64,000 nucleotides of DNA from Pelagibacterium sp. 26DY04 (lineage in GTDB: Bacteria > Pseudomonadota > Alphaproteobacteria > Rhizobiales > Devosiaceae), in the NCBI RefSeq assembly GCF_031202305.1, contig NZ_CP101731.1:2480001-2544000 (forward strand), given 5' to 3'. Both the position numbers and the translations under genes were made by a program. A model generated the notes under the pieces. The model had not been told where the DNA came from. It saw nothing but the letters and a program-made list of their open reading frames with translations, and made no database searches. Position 1 is the first letter of the stretch; each line of letters opens with the position of its first letter. Of this stretch, positions 40,084-49,285 are shown piece after piece.

Positions 40084-43000
40084 ATGGCGAACAAGTCGAC
40101 CACCCCAAAGGACGATCCGGCAGCGCTTGCGTTTTCCGCTGTCGAAAACGCACTCAAGGACTCGGTCTTCTCGATGGACGATAAGCCCGCCCGCAAGGTC
40201 GAAAGTCAGCCGGCCAAGCGCGAACAGCGTCGCGAAACTCCAACGAACACAGAGCGCTTGCGGGCCGCCGACAAGATCGCCGCCCAGGCGTCCTCGGTCG
40301 CTAATGACGACCGTTCCCCGGCTTCCTCGGCCTTCTACGCGCTCCAGACCCGCGCCTCCAACGCCCCGGTCTGGTTCGCCATCATCGCCTCGATCCTCTG
40401 GTTTATCGGCGTCGGCATCATCGCCGCCATGCGCTACGGCAACCAGTTCGCCGAGGGTCTGACGGTCGCCGAATTCGTCCAGACCCTTGATTTCGCGGCG
40501 CTTGCCGCCATCATCGCGCTGCCCGCCCTCGCGATGATCTCCATCGCCTTCCTCGTCCGCCGCGCCCAGGATCTGCGCCTCGCCGCCGCCTCAATGACCC
40601 AGGCCGCCATGCGGCTTTCCGAGCCTGAATCGGCCGCCGCTCACAAGATCGCCACCGTCGGCCAGGCCGTCCGCCGCGAGGTCAACGCCATCGGGGATGG
40701 GCTAGAACGCGCCCTCTCCCGTGCCGGCGAACTCGAGGTGATGGTCCACAACGAAGTGACCGCGCTCGAGCGCACCTATTCCGACAACGAAACCCGCATG
40801 CGCCAACTCATCGAGGAATTGGCCAGCCAGCGCGAGGCCGTGGTCACCAATTCCGAGCGCATGCGCGAAGCGATCGCCGCGGTGCACGGCAATGTCACGA
40901 CCGATCTCGACCAGATCGGCACCTCGCTCACCGAGCGTTTGCGGGCCACCGGCGGCGAGATCACCCAGGCGATCGCCGAGCGCGGCACCGCGATGGCCGA
41001 AGCGGTCGAAACGGCCGGCACCACCATCGAAACCAGCTTCGAGCGGCGCAGCCAGTCCTTCACCGATACCGTCGAAAGCCGCACGGCGGACCTCATCAGC
41101 GCGCTCGACGATAGTTCGAGCCGCCTTGATGGTACGTTGACCGACAGGGCCAACGCGCTGGCCAGCGCCATCGACGCTTCGACCGACCGACTGGATACCG
41201 TTCTCACCTCCAGCGCCTCGAGCGTCGAAATTGCGCTCGAAGGCCATTCCAATATGGTCGAAGCCGCACTCACCGACACCACCGGCCGTCTCAACACCCT
41301 GCTCGACGAGCGCACCGGCGCCCTTACCTCGGCGCTCGACGCCCGCGCTCAGGCGCTGGCCGAAACGCTCGGCGGCGGCGTCGATCGCATCGAGAACGCC
41401 TTCTCGGGCAAGACTGAAGCCATTGCCGAAGCCCTGGGCACGGGCGTCGAGCGTATCGAGAGCGTCTTTGCCGGCCGCGCCGAAGCCCTTGCGGCGACGC
41501 TGGGAACCGGGGTCGAAGAGGTTCGTGCTGCCTTCGAAGGCCGCGCCGAAGCGCTTGCCGACGCGCTTGGCCTTGGCGTCGAACAGGTTGAAGCCGCCTT
41601 TGCCGGCCGTGCCGAAGCTCTCGCCGCCACGCTGGGCACCGGCGTCCAGGAGGTTCAGGCCGCGTTCGAAGGCCGTGCCGAAGCCCTTGCCGCCGCCCTG
41701 GGCGATGGCGTCGATCGGATCGAAACCACCTTCACCGGCCGCACCGATGCGCTCACCCAAGCGCTGGACGAGCGGGCTCGCATGGTCAGCGACAACGTCG
41801 ATACGCGTATCAACTCGCTGGTCAGTGCCTTGGATTCGCACACGATTTCCATCTCGGCGGCCCTTGAGGAAAAGTCTGCCACCATCGGCGAGGTCCTCAA
41901 GAGCTCGACCGAATCCATCCTGGTGGACTTCTCCCGGCGCAGCGAGGTGCTCGGCTCGACCTTCGCCGCCCTGGGCGAGAGGGTTTCGGGCGACATCGCG
42001 AGCCGCGCCGAGGAAGCGCAGGCCAGCCTCAGCCGCATCACCGATCGCCTGGACGAGACCTTTGCAATCCAGTCCAACGCGCTCGAGAGCCAGATCGAAT
42101 CCATGACTCTGCGGCTCGACGGAGCTCTCGGGGAATCGGCCGAGCACGCCCGCCAGGCCCTCACCCGCGCCGGCGCCGACACGCTGTCCCAGCTCAATGC
42201 ACGCGTTGATGAGATTTCGGTGGTGCTCGACGGCCGCATCGGTCAGATCGATTCCATCGTGGGCGAGAAAGGCGAAAGACTCGTCTCCTCGCTCGACCGG
42301 CACACAGGCGAAATCGCCGAGCGTTCAAACCGCCTCGAAACCCTGCTCGACGACAAGGGCCGCGCGCTTTCGACCGCGCTCGAAACCAGCGCGGAAAGCT
42401 TCGCCGCCATGGCCGAAGCACGCACCGCATCGCTCACCGAAGCCCTTGACCAGCGCTCGGATGCATTCGTTTCAGCTATCGATATCCGCACCGATGCCCT
42501 CTCGGCCGCTATCGACAATCGCGCCGACGCCATCAATTCCAGCCTCGATATTCGGACCGAGGCTCTGACCTCCGCGCTCGACAGCCGCGCCGATGCTCTC
42601 AATTCGAGCCTGGATATGCGCACCGAGGCATTGACCTCCGCTTTTGATGGCCGGGCCGAGCAGATCGGCGCCGCCCTGGACGGCCGCGCCGACGAGATCA
42701 CCGCCGCTATCGACAGCCGCACCCAAGCCCTGACGTCGGCGCTCGACACACGCGCCGGCCTCCTCAACTCCAGCCTCGATAGCCGCACCGAAGAGCTGAA
42801 ATCCGCGTTCGACGGTCGTGCGGAACAGATCGGGGCTGCACTCGATGGTCGTGCGGAAGAACTCACCGCGGCGATAGACAGCCGCACCGAAGCGCTCACC
42901 TCGGCGCTCGATACGCGCGCGGATTCCCTTAACTCGAGCCTGGATATCCGGACCGAAGCGCTCACCTCCGCATTCGACGGACGGGCCGAGCAGATCGGCT

Positions 43001-46000
43001 CGGTGCTCGACGGCCGTGCCGAAGAGATCGCCGCCGCCATCGAGAACGGCACCAGCCACCTCACCTCTGCTCTTGATAGCCGTACGCAACAGTTTACATC
43101 GGCCTTCGCAACGCGGTCCGAGCGCCTCACCTCGGCCATCGAGAACAGCGCCCGCGAATTCGAAACCTCCCTCGATAGCCGCTCCGCAGAGCTGACCTCT
43201 GCTCTCGATAGCCGCACTGAGCAGTTTAATTCGGCTCTCGACAGCCGGACGGAACAGTTCACCTCGGCCCTCGACGGCCGGGCTGAGCAATTCACCTCCG
43301 CGCTCGACAACCGCTCGGAGCAGCTCAACGCGGCGCTCGATGCCCGCACCGTGCAGCTCGATACCACCCTCTCGGCCCGCACCACGCAGCTCGATGACAC
43401 GCTGGCCGAACGCGCCAGCGCCATGAACTCGATGCTCGACATCACCTCCAGCCAGCTTGCGGAAACCCTGACCGAGCGCACGCGCTACATGGGCGGGGTG
43501 ATCGACGAATCCGCTGAACGTCTCGATCGCACGATCTCCGAGCGCAGCAGCCGCCTCGAAGAATCGCTGGACGAGCGCTCCCAGCACATGGCCGCCGCCA
43601 TTTCCGAGAGCACCAACGAACTCACCACCGCCGTCGACGCTTCGGGCGAACGCATCCGCACCACTATCGATGGCAGCCTCGCCCAGGTCACCGGCACCAT
43701 GGAAGAGCGCTCGACGCAGGTGTCCCAGCTCATCGAGAGCAAGGTATCCGAGCTCAATTCCAATATCGGCCGCGAAATCGATACCGCCGTCGCCCGCATC
43801 ACCGATGCCGAATCCGGCGTTACCGCCAAGATCGGCGAGGCTGCGACTTCGGTTGGCCGGAGCGCTCGTGATGCCGCCGACCTCGTGGAATCCCGCCTCA
43901 CCGAGGCGCGTACCGCCATTACTGAGATGGTGGACGATCGCCTGGGCACCCTGCCCGAGGCCATCACCACCCGCGCGGAAATTACCGCCGAACGCCTGGC
44001 CGGTCTCAACGAGGCCATTCACGGCACCATCACCGACTCCATGCGGGATCTCGAAGCGGGCGCCGACCGCATCGAATCCACCCTCACCGGGTCGATCCAC
44101 AGTGCCATCGGCCAGTCCATGGCGGATCTTGAATCCGGCGCCAGCCGCATCGAAGAGGTGCTCAACGACAAGCTCGCCAACGTCACGGCCAATATCTCGG
44201 CCGATGTCGAGCAGACGGTCATGCGCATGGATGCGGTGGTCCGCAAGGCCATGGAAGAGCTGCGCTCTTCGGCCGTCCACATTGAGGATCTGGTGGAAGT
44301 CCGCGCCGTCAACACGGCCGACGAACTGGGCCGCAAGGCGTCCGAGATCAACCGCATCGTGTCGGAACATTCCGACAAGTTCGCGGAGCTGATCGACACC
44401 AAGCAGAACCAGCTCACCAACGCTCTGGGCGCCCAGACCAACCTGCTGCGCGCCGCTCTGGAAGCAAACGCCCGCGATTCCGAAGAGATCATGGCGGAAT
44501 CGTCCAACCGCATCCAGCACGAGGTCACCGAGTCGCTGCGCAAGCTCAACGACGCCAACCTCCTGCTCCAGCGCGTTCTCGAAGCCTCGACCGGCAACCT
44601 CGCCCGTCTGCAGGGCAATGTGGGCGAACAGACCACAGCCTATACCAATGCCGTGCGCGAAGCGCTATCGGGCACCGAGCAGGCAGGCTCCATGATGGGT
44701 CAGCACGTCGAGGCGCTGCAGAATACCATCTCGTCCATGCTCGAGCAGTTCGGCCAGATGTCGGGCAAGCTCAACGCCGAAACCGACGGCTTCACCAGTG
44801 CCGCCGCATCGCTTGCCGAGGTGTCCAACTCCACGATGGAAACCCTGGAAAACCGCCGTGGCGCCATGGAAGCGCTGGCCGACGGTTTTGCCGCCCGTAC
44901 CGACGAAATCGACAACCGCCTGCGCGGTTTCGCCCAGTCGATCGCCGACACCGTCAACCAGACCGAACGGCGCCTCATCTCGGCCCGCAAGGCCATGGAA
45001 GACGCGCTGGCCTCGACCTCGGATGCCGTGGCCGGCCAGATTTCGACGATCGGCGATCTGGCCAGCGGCGAAGGCCAGCGCGCCAGCGAGGCTCTGCGCC
45101 AGACCCAGGCAGATCTGCTTGCCGACATCGAACGCGCTTATTCGGATGCCACCCGCCGGTTCACCGACACCGCCGATGCCATGCGCATGACGGCGTCCCA
45201 GCTCGGCCAGGAACTCGAAGCCACGCGCAACGAGTTGCAGCGTTCGGTGCTCGACCTGCCCGAGGAAACCCGCGCCAGCGCTGCCGCCATGCGTCGAGTG
45301 GTCGCCGAGCAGATCGAAGCTCTTTCCGAGCTCAACGCCATCGTGCGCGCCCAGCCGGGCACTCACGAGGTTTCGACCCGCTCAACCCCGCGCACGCCAT
45401 CCCAGCGCCTGGCCGAACCGGCGGCCCGCCGCGAACCGGTCCCGCAGCCGCAGCGCCCTGCCCCGACCCGGGAGCCCGAGCCGGCGCGCCAGCAGGCACC
45501 GGTTATGGCGCCGACCCGCCCCGCCGAGGCGCAGAAATCGCCGTCCGAACGGCTGAACGAAGCGCTGGCACAGTCCCGTGGTCCGTCGGCGCAGCCCGCC
45601 GCTCCCGCTGGCCAGCAGGAAGGCGGTTGGCTCCGCGACGTGCTGCGCAATGCTTCGGCCAGCCAGGCTGGCAATCAGCGCCCGCTGAACCTTTCGAGCC
45701 TTACCGAGGACATTGCCCGCGCTATCGACGACAACGCGCTCTCGACCGCCTGGACACGCTATCAGGATGGAGAGTCGGGAGCCTTCAATCGCCGGCTTTA
45801 CACCATCACCGGCCAGTCGACCTTCGACGAGGTGCGCCGCAAGCTCCAGCGCGACACCGAATTCGCCCGCACGGCCAATGCCTATATGAGCGAATTCGAA
45901 CAGCTTCTGGGGGAAGCGGCCAATGGCCCCAACGGGATGCAGCAGACGTTCAATCAGCTTATGAGCAATCGCGGCAAGGTCTATACGATGCTCGCTCACG

Positions 46001-46020
46001 CAAGCGGCCGACTGGGCTAA
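40084..46020 (+). CDS. Giant coiled-coil membrane protein, Growth Pole Ring (GPR)-like
   Basis: 1978 aa. A disordered basic N-terminus (1-85) is followed by two transmembrane helices (about 95-115, APVWFAIIASILWFIGVGII; about 136-158, FAALAAIIALPALAMISIAFLV). Then comes about 1650 residues of helix. Inside are seven 22-residue units (about 418-571, e.g. FAGRAEALAATLGTGVEEV) and at least 36 contiguous 11-residue units (about 788-1183, e.g. LDSRTEALTSA). A Pro-rich linker (about 1760-1860) leads to a C-terminal globular domain (NALSTAWTRYQDGESGAFNRRLY ... MQQTFNQLMSNRGKVYTMLAHA). Size, topology and repeats resemble Agrobacterium GPR, a ring protein required for polar growth. The family call is by architecture and not by alignment. 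Hendecad repeats imply a right-handed coiled coil. Confidence 0.8.
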   Translation: MANKSTTPKDDPAALAFSAVENALKDSVFSMDDKPARKVESQPAKREQRRETPTNTERLRAADKIAAQASSVANDDRSPASSAFYALQTRASNAPVWFAIIASILWFIGVGIIAAMRYGNQFAEGLTVAEFVQTLDFAALAAIIALPALAMISIAFLVRRAQDLRLAAASMTQAAMRLSEPESAAAHKIATVGQAVRREVNAIGDGLERALSRAGELEVMVHNEVTALERTYSDNETRMRQLIEELASQREAVVTNSERMREAIAAVHGNVTTDLDQIGTSLTERLRATGGEITQAIAERGTAMAEAVETAGTTIETSFERRSQSFTDTVESRTADLISALDDSSSRLDGTLTDRANALASAIDASTDRLDTVLTSSASSVEIALEGHSNMVEAALTDTTGRLNTLLDERTGALTSALDARAQALAETLGGGVDRIENAFSGKTEAIAEALGTGVERIESVFAGRAEALAATLGTGVEEVRAAFEGRAEALADALGLGVEQVEAAFAGRAEALAATLGTGVQEVQAAFEGRAEALAAALGDGVDRIETTFTGRTDALTQALDERARMVSDNVDTRINSLVSALDSHTISISAALEEKSATIGEVLKSSTESILVDFSRRSEVLGSTFAALGERVSGDIASRAEEAQASLSRITDRLDETFAIQSNALESQIESMTLRLDGALGESAEHARQALTRAGADTLSQLNARVDEISVVLDGRIGQIDSIVGEKGERLVSSLDRHTGEIAERSNRLETLLDDKGRALSTALETSAESFAAMAEARTASLTEALDQRSDAFVSAIDIRTDALSAAIDNRADAINSSLDIRTEALTSALDSRADALNSSLDMRTEALTSAFDGRAEQIGAALDGRADEITAAIDSRTQALTSALDTRAGLLNSSLDSRTEELKSAFDGRAEQIGAALDGRAEELTAAIDSRTEALTSALDTRADSLNSSLDIRTEALTSAFDGRAEQIGSVLDGRAEEIAAAIENGTSHLTSALDSRTQQFTSAFATRSERLTSAIENSAREFETSLDSRSAELTSALDSRTEQFNSALDSRTEQFTSALDGRAEQFTSALDNRSEQLNAALDARTVQLDTTLSARTTQLDDTLAERASAMNSMLDITSSQLAETLTERTRYMGGVIDESAERLDRTISERSSRLEESLDERSQHMAAAISESTNELTTAVDASGERIRTTIDGSLAQVTGTMEERSTQVSQLIESKVSELNSNIGREIDTAVARITDAESGVTAKIGEAATSVGRSARDAADLVESRLTEARTAITEMVDDRLGTLPEAITTRAEITAERLAGLNEAIHGTITDSMRDLEAGADRIESTLTGSIHSAIGQSMADLESGASRIEEVLNDKLANVTANISADVEQTVMRMDAVVRKAMEELRSSAVHIEDLVEVRAVNTADELGRKASEINRIVSEHSDKFAELIDTKQNQLTNALGAQTNLLRAALEANARDSEEIMAESSNRIQHEVTESLRKLNDANLLLQRVLEASTGNLARLQGNVGEQTTAYTNAVREALSGTEQAGSMMGQHVEALQNTISSMLEQFGQMSGKLNAETDGFTSAAASLAEVSNSTMETLENRRGAMEALADGFAARTDEIDNRLRGFAQSIADTVNQTERRLISARKAMEDALASTSDAVAGQISTIGDLASGEGQRASEALRQTQADLLADIERAYSDATRRFTDTADAMRMTASQLGQELEATRNELQRSVLDLPEETRASAAAMRRVVAEQIEALSELNAIVRAQPGTHEVSTRSTPRTPSQRLAEPAARREPVPQPQRPAPTREPEPARQQAPVMAPTRPAEAQKSPSERLNEALAQSRGPSAQPAAPAGQQEGGWLRDVLRNASASQAGNQRPLNLSSLTEDIARAIDDNALSTAWTRYQDGESGAFNRRLYTITGQSTFDEVRRKLQRDTEFARTANAYMSEFEQLLGEAANGPNGMQQTFNQLMSNRGKVYTMLAHASGRLG
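41335..41796 (+). repeat. Seven tandem 66-bp (22-residue) coding repeats in the GPR-like gene
   Basis: Units beginning (L/F)xxRAEALAxxLGxGVxxVxxA recur seven times without gaps, residues about 418-571. Near-identical units alternate (FAGRAEALAATLGTGV and FEGRAEALA.ALG.GV), pointing to recent unit duplication. Confidence 0.85.
42445..43632 (+). repeat. About 36 tandem 33-bp (11-residue) coding repeats in the GPR-like gene
   Basis: Consensus (L/I/F)D(S/G/T)R(T/A)E(A/Q)(L/I)(T/G)(S/A)A. Units run in register from residue 788 to about 1183, with weaker units following to about 1227. Higher-order blocks of 5-6 units (LDIRTEALTSA-FDGRAEQIG..-LDGRAEE...) are repeated within, so expansion occurred in multiples. 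Confidence 0.9.
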
Positions 46021-46050
46021 AAAGCTCTTCTGCTTCGTCAAAAAATCAAA

Positions 46051-46077
46051 CGCGCCCCATGCGGGCGCGTTTTTTTA
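46051..46077. terminator. Rho-independent terminator after the GPR-like gene
   Basis: CGCGCCC (46051-46057), loop CATGC, GGGCGCG (46063-46069), then seven or more T on the + strand; preceded by AAA so it also works for the convergent glycosyltransferase. Confidence 0.93.
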
Positions 46078-47106
46078 TGCCACGTGGGCGATCTGACGCC
46101 GCACAGGCGCCAGCCGGCGCGCAAACTGATCGGCCGCCGCGTCCCAGGTAAACTGCCGCGCCCGCGCAAGCGCCTCGCTGCGCGGAATAGGCAGGGCCCG
46201 ACGCACGGCGGCACCCAAATCCTCATCCAGTGCCCCGCCCTGCTCCCGTGCGAGCACGTCGATCGGTCCCATCACCGGATAAGCCGCGACCGGCGTGCCG
46301 CAAGCCATGGCTTCGAGCATGACGTTGCCAAACGTGTCGGTCCTGGAGGGGAAGACGAGAACGTCGGCGCTGCGATAGGCGTCGCGCAGCGCGCTGCCGG
46401 TCAGTTTGCCGGTGAACACAACATCACGGTGCCGGTCCGCCAGCGCCGCCCGCTGCGGCCCGTCGCCCACCACGATCTTGGTGCCGGGATGATCGAGTTC
46501 GAGGAAAGCCTCGATGTTCTTTTCCACGGCAACCCGCCCGACATAGAGCAGGTGCGGCCCGGGCAACCCTGCGAACATCGCCTTGGGGCCGGGGCTGAAG
46601 GCCTTCAAATCCACTCCGCGCGACCAGATCGCCAGGTGCCGGAAGAACTTGCGCCGTAAATCCCGCAGCACCGATGTGGTGGGCACCATGGTGACCGACG
46701 CCGCTGCGTGGAACCAGCGTAGATAGCCATAGCTCCATTCCACAGGCACCGGCAGCCGCGCCGCCACATATTCAGGAAAGCGCGTATGGTAGCTGGTGGT
46801 GAAGGCCAGTTCCCGCGTCACACAATAGCCTCGAGCGGCCAGCCCCAGCGGCCCTTCGGTGGCGATGTGGATATGATGGGGATTGAACTTGTCGATAAAC
46901 TCCTGCACTCCGCGCAGCGAGGGCATGGAAACCCTGATCTCGGGATAGGTGGGCAGCGGCACGGTCCAGAAGGTTTCTGGCGTGAGATACAGCACCTCAT
47001 ATCCCCGCGCCGCCAGCGTCTGACCCACCGTATCGAGTGAACGGACCACGCCGTTGACCTGAGGGTGCCAGGCGTCAGAAACGATGAGCAGGCGTACCAT
47101 CGGCAA
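46075..47106 (-). CDS. Glycosyltransferase family 1/GT4
   Basis: 343-aa GT-B fold transferase. The N-terminal acceptor half begins LLIVSDAWHPQVNGVVRSLDTVGQTLAARGYEV, with HIATEGPLGLAARGYC and FTTSYHTRFPEY. The C-terminal nucleotide-sugar half has LLYVGRVAVEKNIEAFL and the GT4 signature PSRTDTFGNVMLEAMACGTPVAA. It resembles the lipid glucosyl/mannosyltransferases acting on diacylglycerol or phosphatidylinositol; substrate cannot be fixed. Its start overlaps the 3' end of the phosphoesterase gene by about 30 bp, so they are one unit. Confidence 0.9.
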   Translation of the reverse strand: MPMVRLLIVSDAWHPQVNGVVRSLDTVGQTLAARGYEVLYLTPETFWTVPLPTYPEIRVSMPSLRGVQEFIDKFNPHHIHIATEGPLGLAARGYCVTRELAFTTSYHTRFPEYVAARLPVPVEWSYGYLRWFHAAASVTMVPTTSVLRDLRRKFFRHLAIWSRGVDLKAFSPGPKAMFAGLPGPHLLYVGRVAVEKNIEAFLELDHPGTKIVVGDGPQRAALADRHRDVVFTGKLTGSALRDAYRSADVLVFPSRTDTFGNVMLEAMACGTPVAAYPVMGPIDVLAREQGGALDEDLGAAVRRALPIPRSEALARARQFTWDAAADQFARRLAPVRRQIAHVA

Positions 47107-47893
47107 GCTCCCAGGTTTCGGTCCGCGATGGCGCCGGCTGCGGCTTGCCCGCCCAGCGGATCAGTTCGAACCGTCCATCCGCATGCTCGGCGATCGCGGT
47201 GCAATTTTCGACCCAGTCGCCGCAGTTGAGGTAGCGCACGCCGTCACGCTCGCCGATCGCCGCGGCGTGGATATGTCCGCAGATCACCCCATCCACACCG
47301 GCATCGAGTGCCGCCCGGGCCAGCGCGGTCTCGAACCGCTCGACCAGCGCGGCAGCCTTGCTCACATTGGCCCGTGCCCAGGCCGAGAGCGACCAGCGCG
47401 GATGCCCCAGCCGCGAGCGCACCCTGTTGACTGCGAGCGCCACGCGCAAAGCCGCGTTGTAGGAAACATCGCCCAGCCAGGAGAACCACCGCGCATGCCG
47501 CACCACCACGTCGTACTGGTCGCCATGGATCACCAGATAACGCCTTCCGTCGGCGCCCTGGTGGATAGCCCGTTCGCGCACAACGATGCCGCCGAATTTG
47601 AGCGGCGCGAACTCGCGCAGGAATTCGTCGTGATTGCCCGGCAGATACGTAACGCGCACCCCGTTGCGCACCCGCTCGAGCAGATGTTGCACCACCCGAT
47701 TGCCGGCCGGCGGCCAGTGCCAGGATTTCTTGAGCTTCCACCCATCGACAATGTCGCCGACCAGATAGATCGCTTGCGGGTCCACCGAATCGAGGAATTC
47801 CAGCAGCGCCTCGGCCTGGGCGCCGCGCATACCCAGATGGGTGTCGCTGATGAACAGCGTCCGGATGGGCGTTCGGGAAACTGCTGGTTGCAT
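47075..47893 (-). CDS. UDP-2,3-diacylglucosamine diphosphatase-like metallophosphoesterase, copy 1
   Basis: 272-aa calcineurin-like phosphoesterase. Metal-site blocks: LFISDTHLGMRG (D-x-H), YLVGDIVDGW (GD), GNHDEFL (GNHD/E), VIHGDQYD and VICGHIHAAAIG (GHxH). These and the WSLSAW segment resemble the LpxH-like enzymes of Alphaproteobacteria, yet this family is often annotated only by similarity to UDP-2,3-diacylglucosamine diphosphatase. The start at 47893 is preferred over the longer frame. Coupled to the glycosyltransferase. Paralogue of the gene at 49286. Confidence 0.85.
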   Translation of the reverse strand: MQPAVSRTPIRTLFISDTHLGMRGAQAEALLEFLDSVDPQAIYLVGDIVDGWKLKKSWHWPPAGNRVVQHLLERVRNGVRVTYLPGNHDEFLREFAPLKFGGIVVRERAIHQGADGRRYLVIHGDQYDVVVRHARWFSWLGDVSYNAALRVALAVNRVRSRLGHPRWSLSAWARANVSKAAALVERFETALARAALDAGVDGVICGHIHAAAIGERDGVRYLNCGDWVENCTAIAEHADGRFELIRWAGKPQPAPSRTETWELADGTPAHRF

Positions 47894-47984
47894 GACCCTT
47901 ATCCGCAAGACAATTGGCTCGCGAGACGGGTGAATGCCTGATTTGCACAACCCTATTGTGACAGTCAGCCGCAGCCGACTGGGC

Positions 47985-49178
47985 TCAGCGCTTGGTGTCC
48001 TTGATCGAAAGCGAGATGAACACCATCACCGCCCCCAAAGCCGCCATCACCGCAGCGGCATAAAAGCTCTCAAGGCCGAGCCGCGAAACCAGCGGTCCGA
48101 ACAGCATGAGCGCGAGAACAGAGGCGGCCTGACGCATGACCACATAGAAGCTTTGCGCCTGCGCGGCGATTTCTTCACCCGTCCAATTGGCGATGAAGTT
48201 GACGATGCCCATATAGGCGAGCCCGAACGTCGCCATGTGCAGTGCCTGCAGCAGCACCAATTGCCAGATTTCAGTGGAAACCGCCATACCCGTCCAGCGG
48301 ATCACCCCGCCAATACACGCTGCCAGCAAAAGGTGACGCGCCGAAAATCGCCGCGCGAAATGGGCGAAGAACAACATGGTGACGATCTCGCACACCGGCG
48401 CCACGATCCAGAGCACGCCCAGCGCCGCTTCCGGCACCCCGGCCCGCACCCAGAGCAGCGCCCCAAAGCTGATCATCAGCATATGGCTCGCCTGCAGCAG
48501 CGCGGTGCCTGCCAATGTGAGGATGAACCACGGCCTGAACACCTGGCGCAATGTGGTCGCCGTATCGGGCGAAAGCGCCAGCGGCGGCGCGGCGCTCTGG
48601 GTTCCCTCCGGCGCACGGAAAAAGGGGAGCGGCAACGCCGCCGCGCCCCGCATCAGGCAGGTTGCGATGAAGAGCGGCACGAACACCGCGATCCCCAGCC
48701 AGCCGAACAAAAGGCCGGCAATTGCAGTCATCGCGATATAGCCGAACGTGCCCCAGATCCTCACTTTGGCGAAGTCCGAGCCGCGCCGCCGCGTCATGCG
48801 GATTGCAGCCGCGTCGATCACCGGTTCGATCGCCATGATCGGGATCACCACCAGCGTGTTGAACAGAAGAACGCCCCAGAACTCGTCGACGAACACGAAT
48901 CCCAGCGACACCACCCCGCTGACCAGCGACCCGGCAACGATCACGCTGCGCCAGTCCTTGGCGCGGTCGGCGATACGGCCGACGAACAGGTTGAGCGCGA
49001 TCATGACCATGATCGGCGTGGCGCTGACGATCCCGATCTGCTCCTCCCCGATGCCCCTCCCGTCGAGCCAGATGGGCAGCAGCAGGGTGGAGACGCCGGC
49101 CGGTAGGAACATCGCGGCGTAGTATAGGCCCGTGCGCATCTCGGGCGTCGTGAATCGCGCAGGCAGGCTCGACGGCAT
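47985..49178 (-). CDS. MFS transporter (MFS_1-like)
   Basis: 397-aa major facilitator protein with about 12 hydrophobic helices (e.g. TGLYYAAMFLPAGVSTLLLPIWL at the N-terminus). The MFS_1_like/3-phenylpropionate-permease-type pattern is seen: LNLFVGRIADRAKDWR and RRRGSDFAKVRIWGTFGYI (the G-x-x-x-D-R-x-x-R region and the R-x-WGxxG motif). Substrate unknown; possibly sugar or nucleoside. Located between two phosphoesterase paralogues, transcribed the same way, but separated from the first by 91 bp. Confidence 0.85.
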   Translation of the reverse strand: MPSSLPARFTTPEMRTGLYYAAMFLPAGVSTLLLPIWLDGRGIGEEQIGIVSATPIMVMIALNLFVGRIADRAKDWRSVIVAGSLVSGVVSLGFVFVDEFWGVLLFNTLVVIPIMAIEPVIDAAAIRMTRRRGSDFAKVRIWGTFGYIAMTAIAGLLFGWLGIAVFVPLFIATCLMRGAAALPLPFFRAPEGTQSAAPPLALSPDTATTLRQVFRPWFILTLAGTALLQASHMLMISFGALLWVRAGVPEAALGVLWIVAPVCEIVTMLFFAHFARRFSARHLLLAACIGGVIRWTGMAVSTEIWQLVLLQALHMATFGLAYMGIVNFIANWTGEEIAAQAQSFYVVMRQAASVLALMLFGPLVSRLGLESFYAAAVMAALGAVMVFISLSIKDTKR

Positions 49179-49285
49179 GGATCGGGAATCCGGCAGGAGA
49201 GATTGCCTAGACCATGCGTTGCCCCATCATCGCTGGCAAGCGGCGATGGCCGTCAATTTCGTAAGAAATATTGCACGATAGCGGC

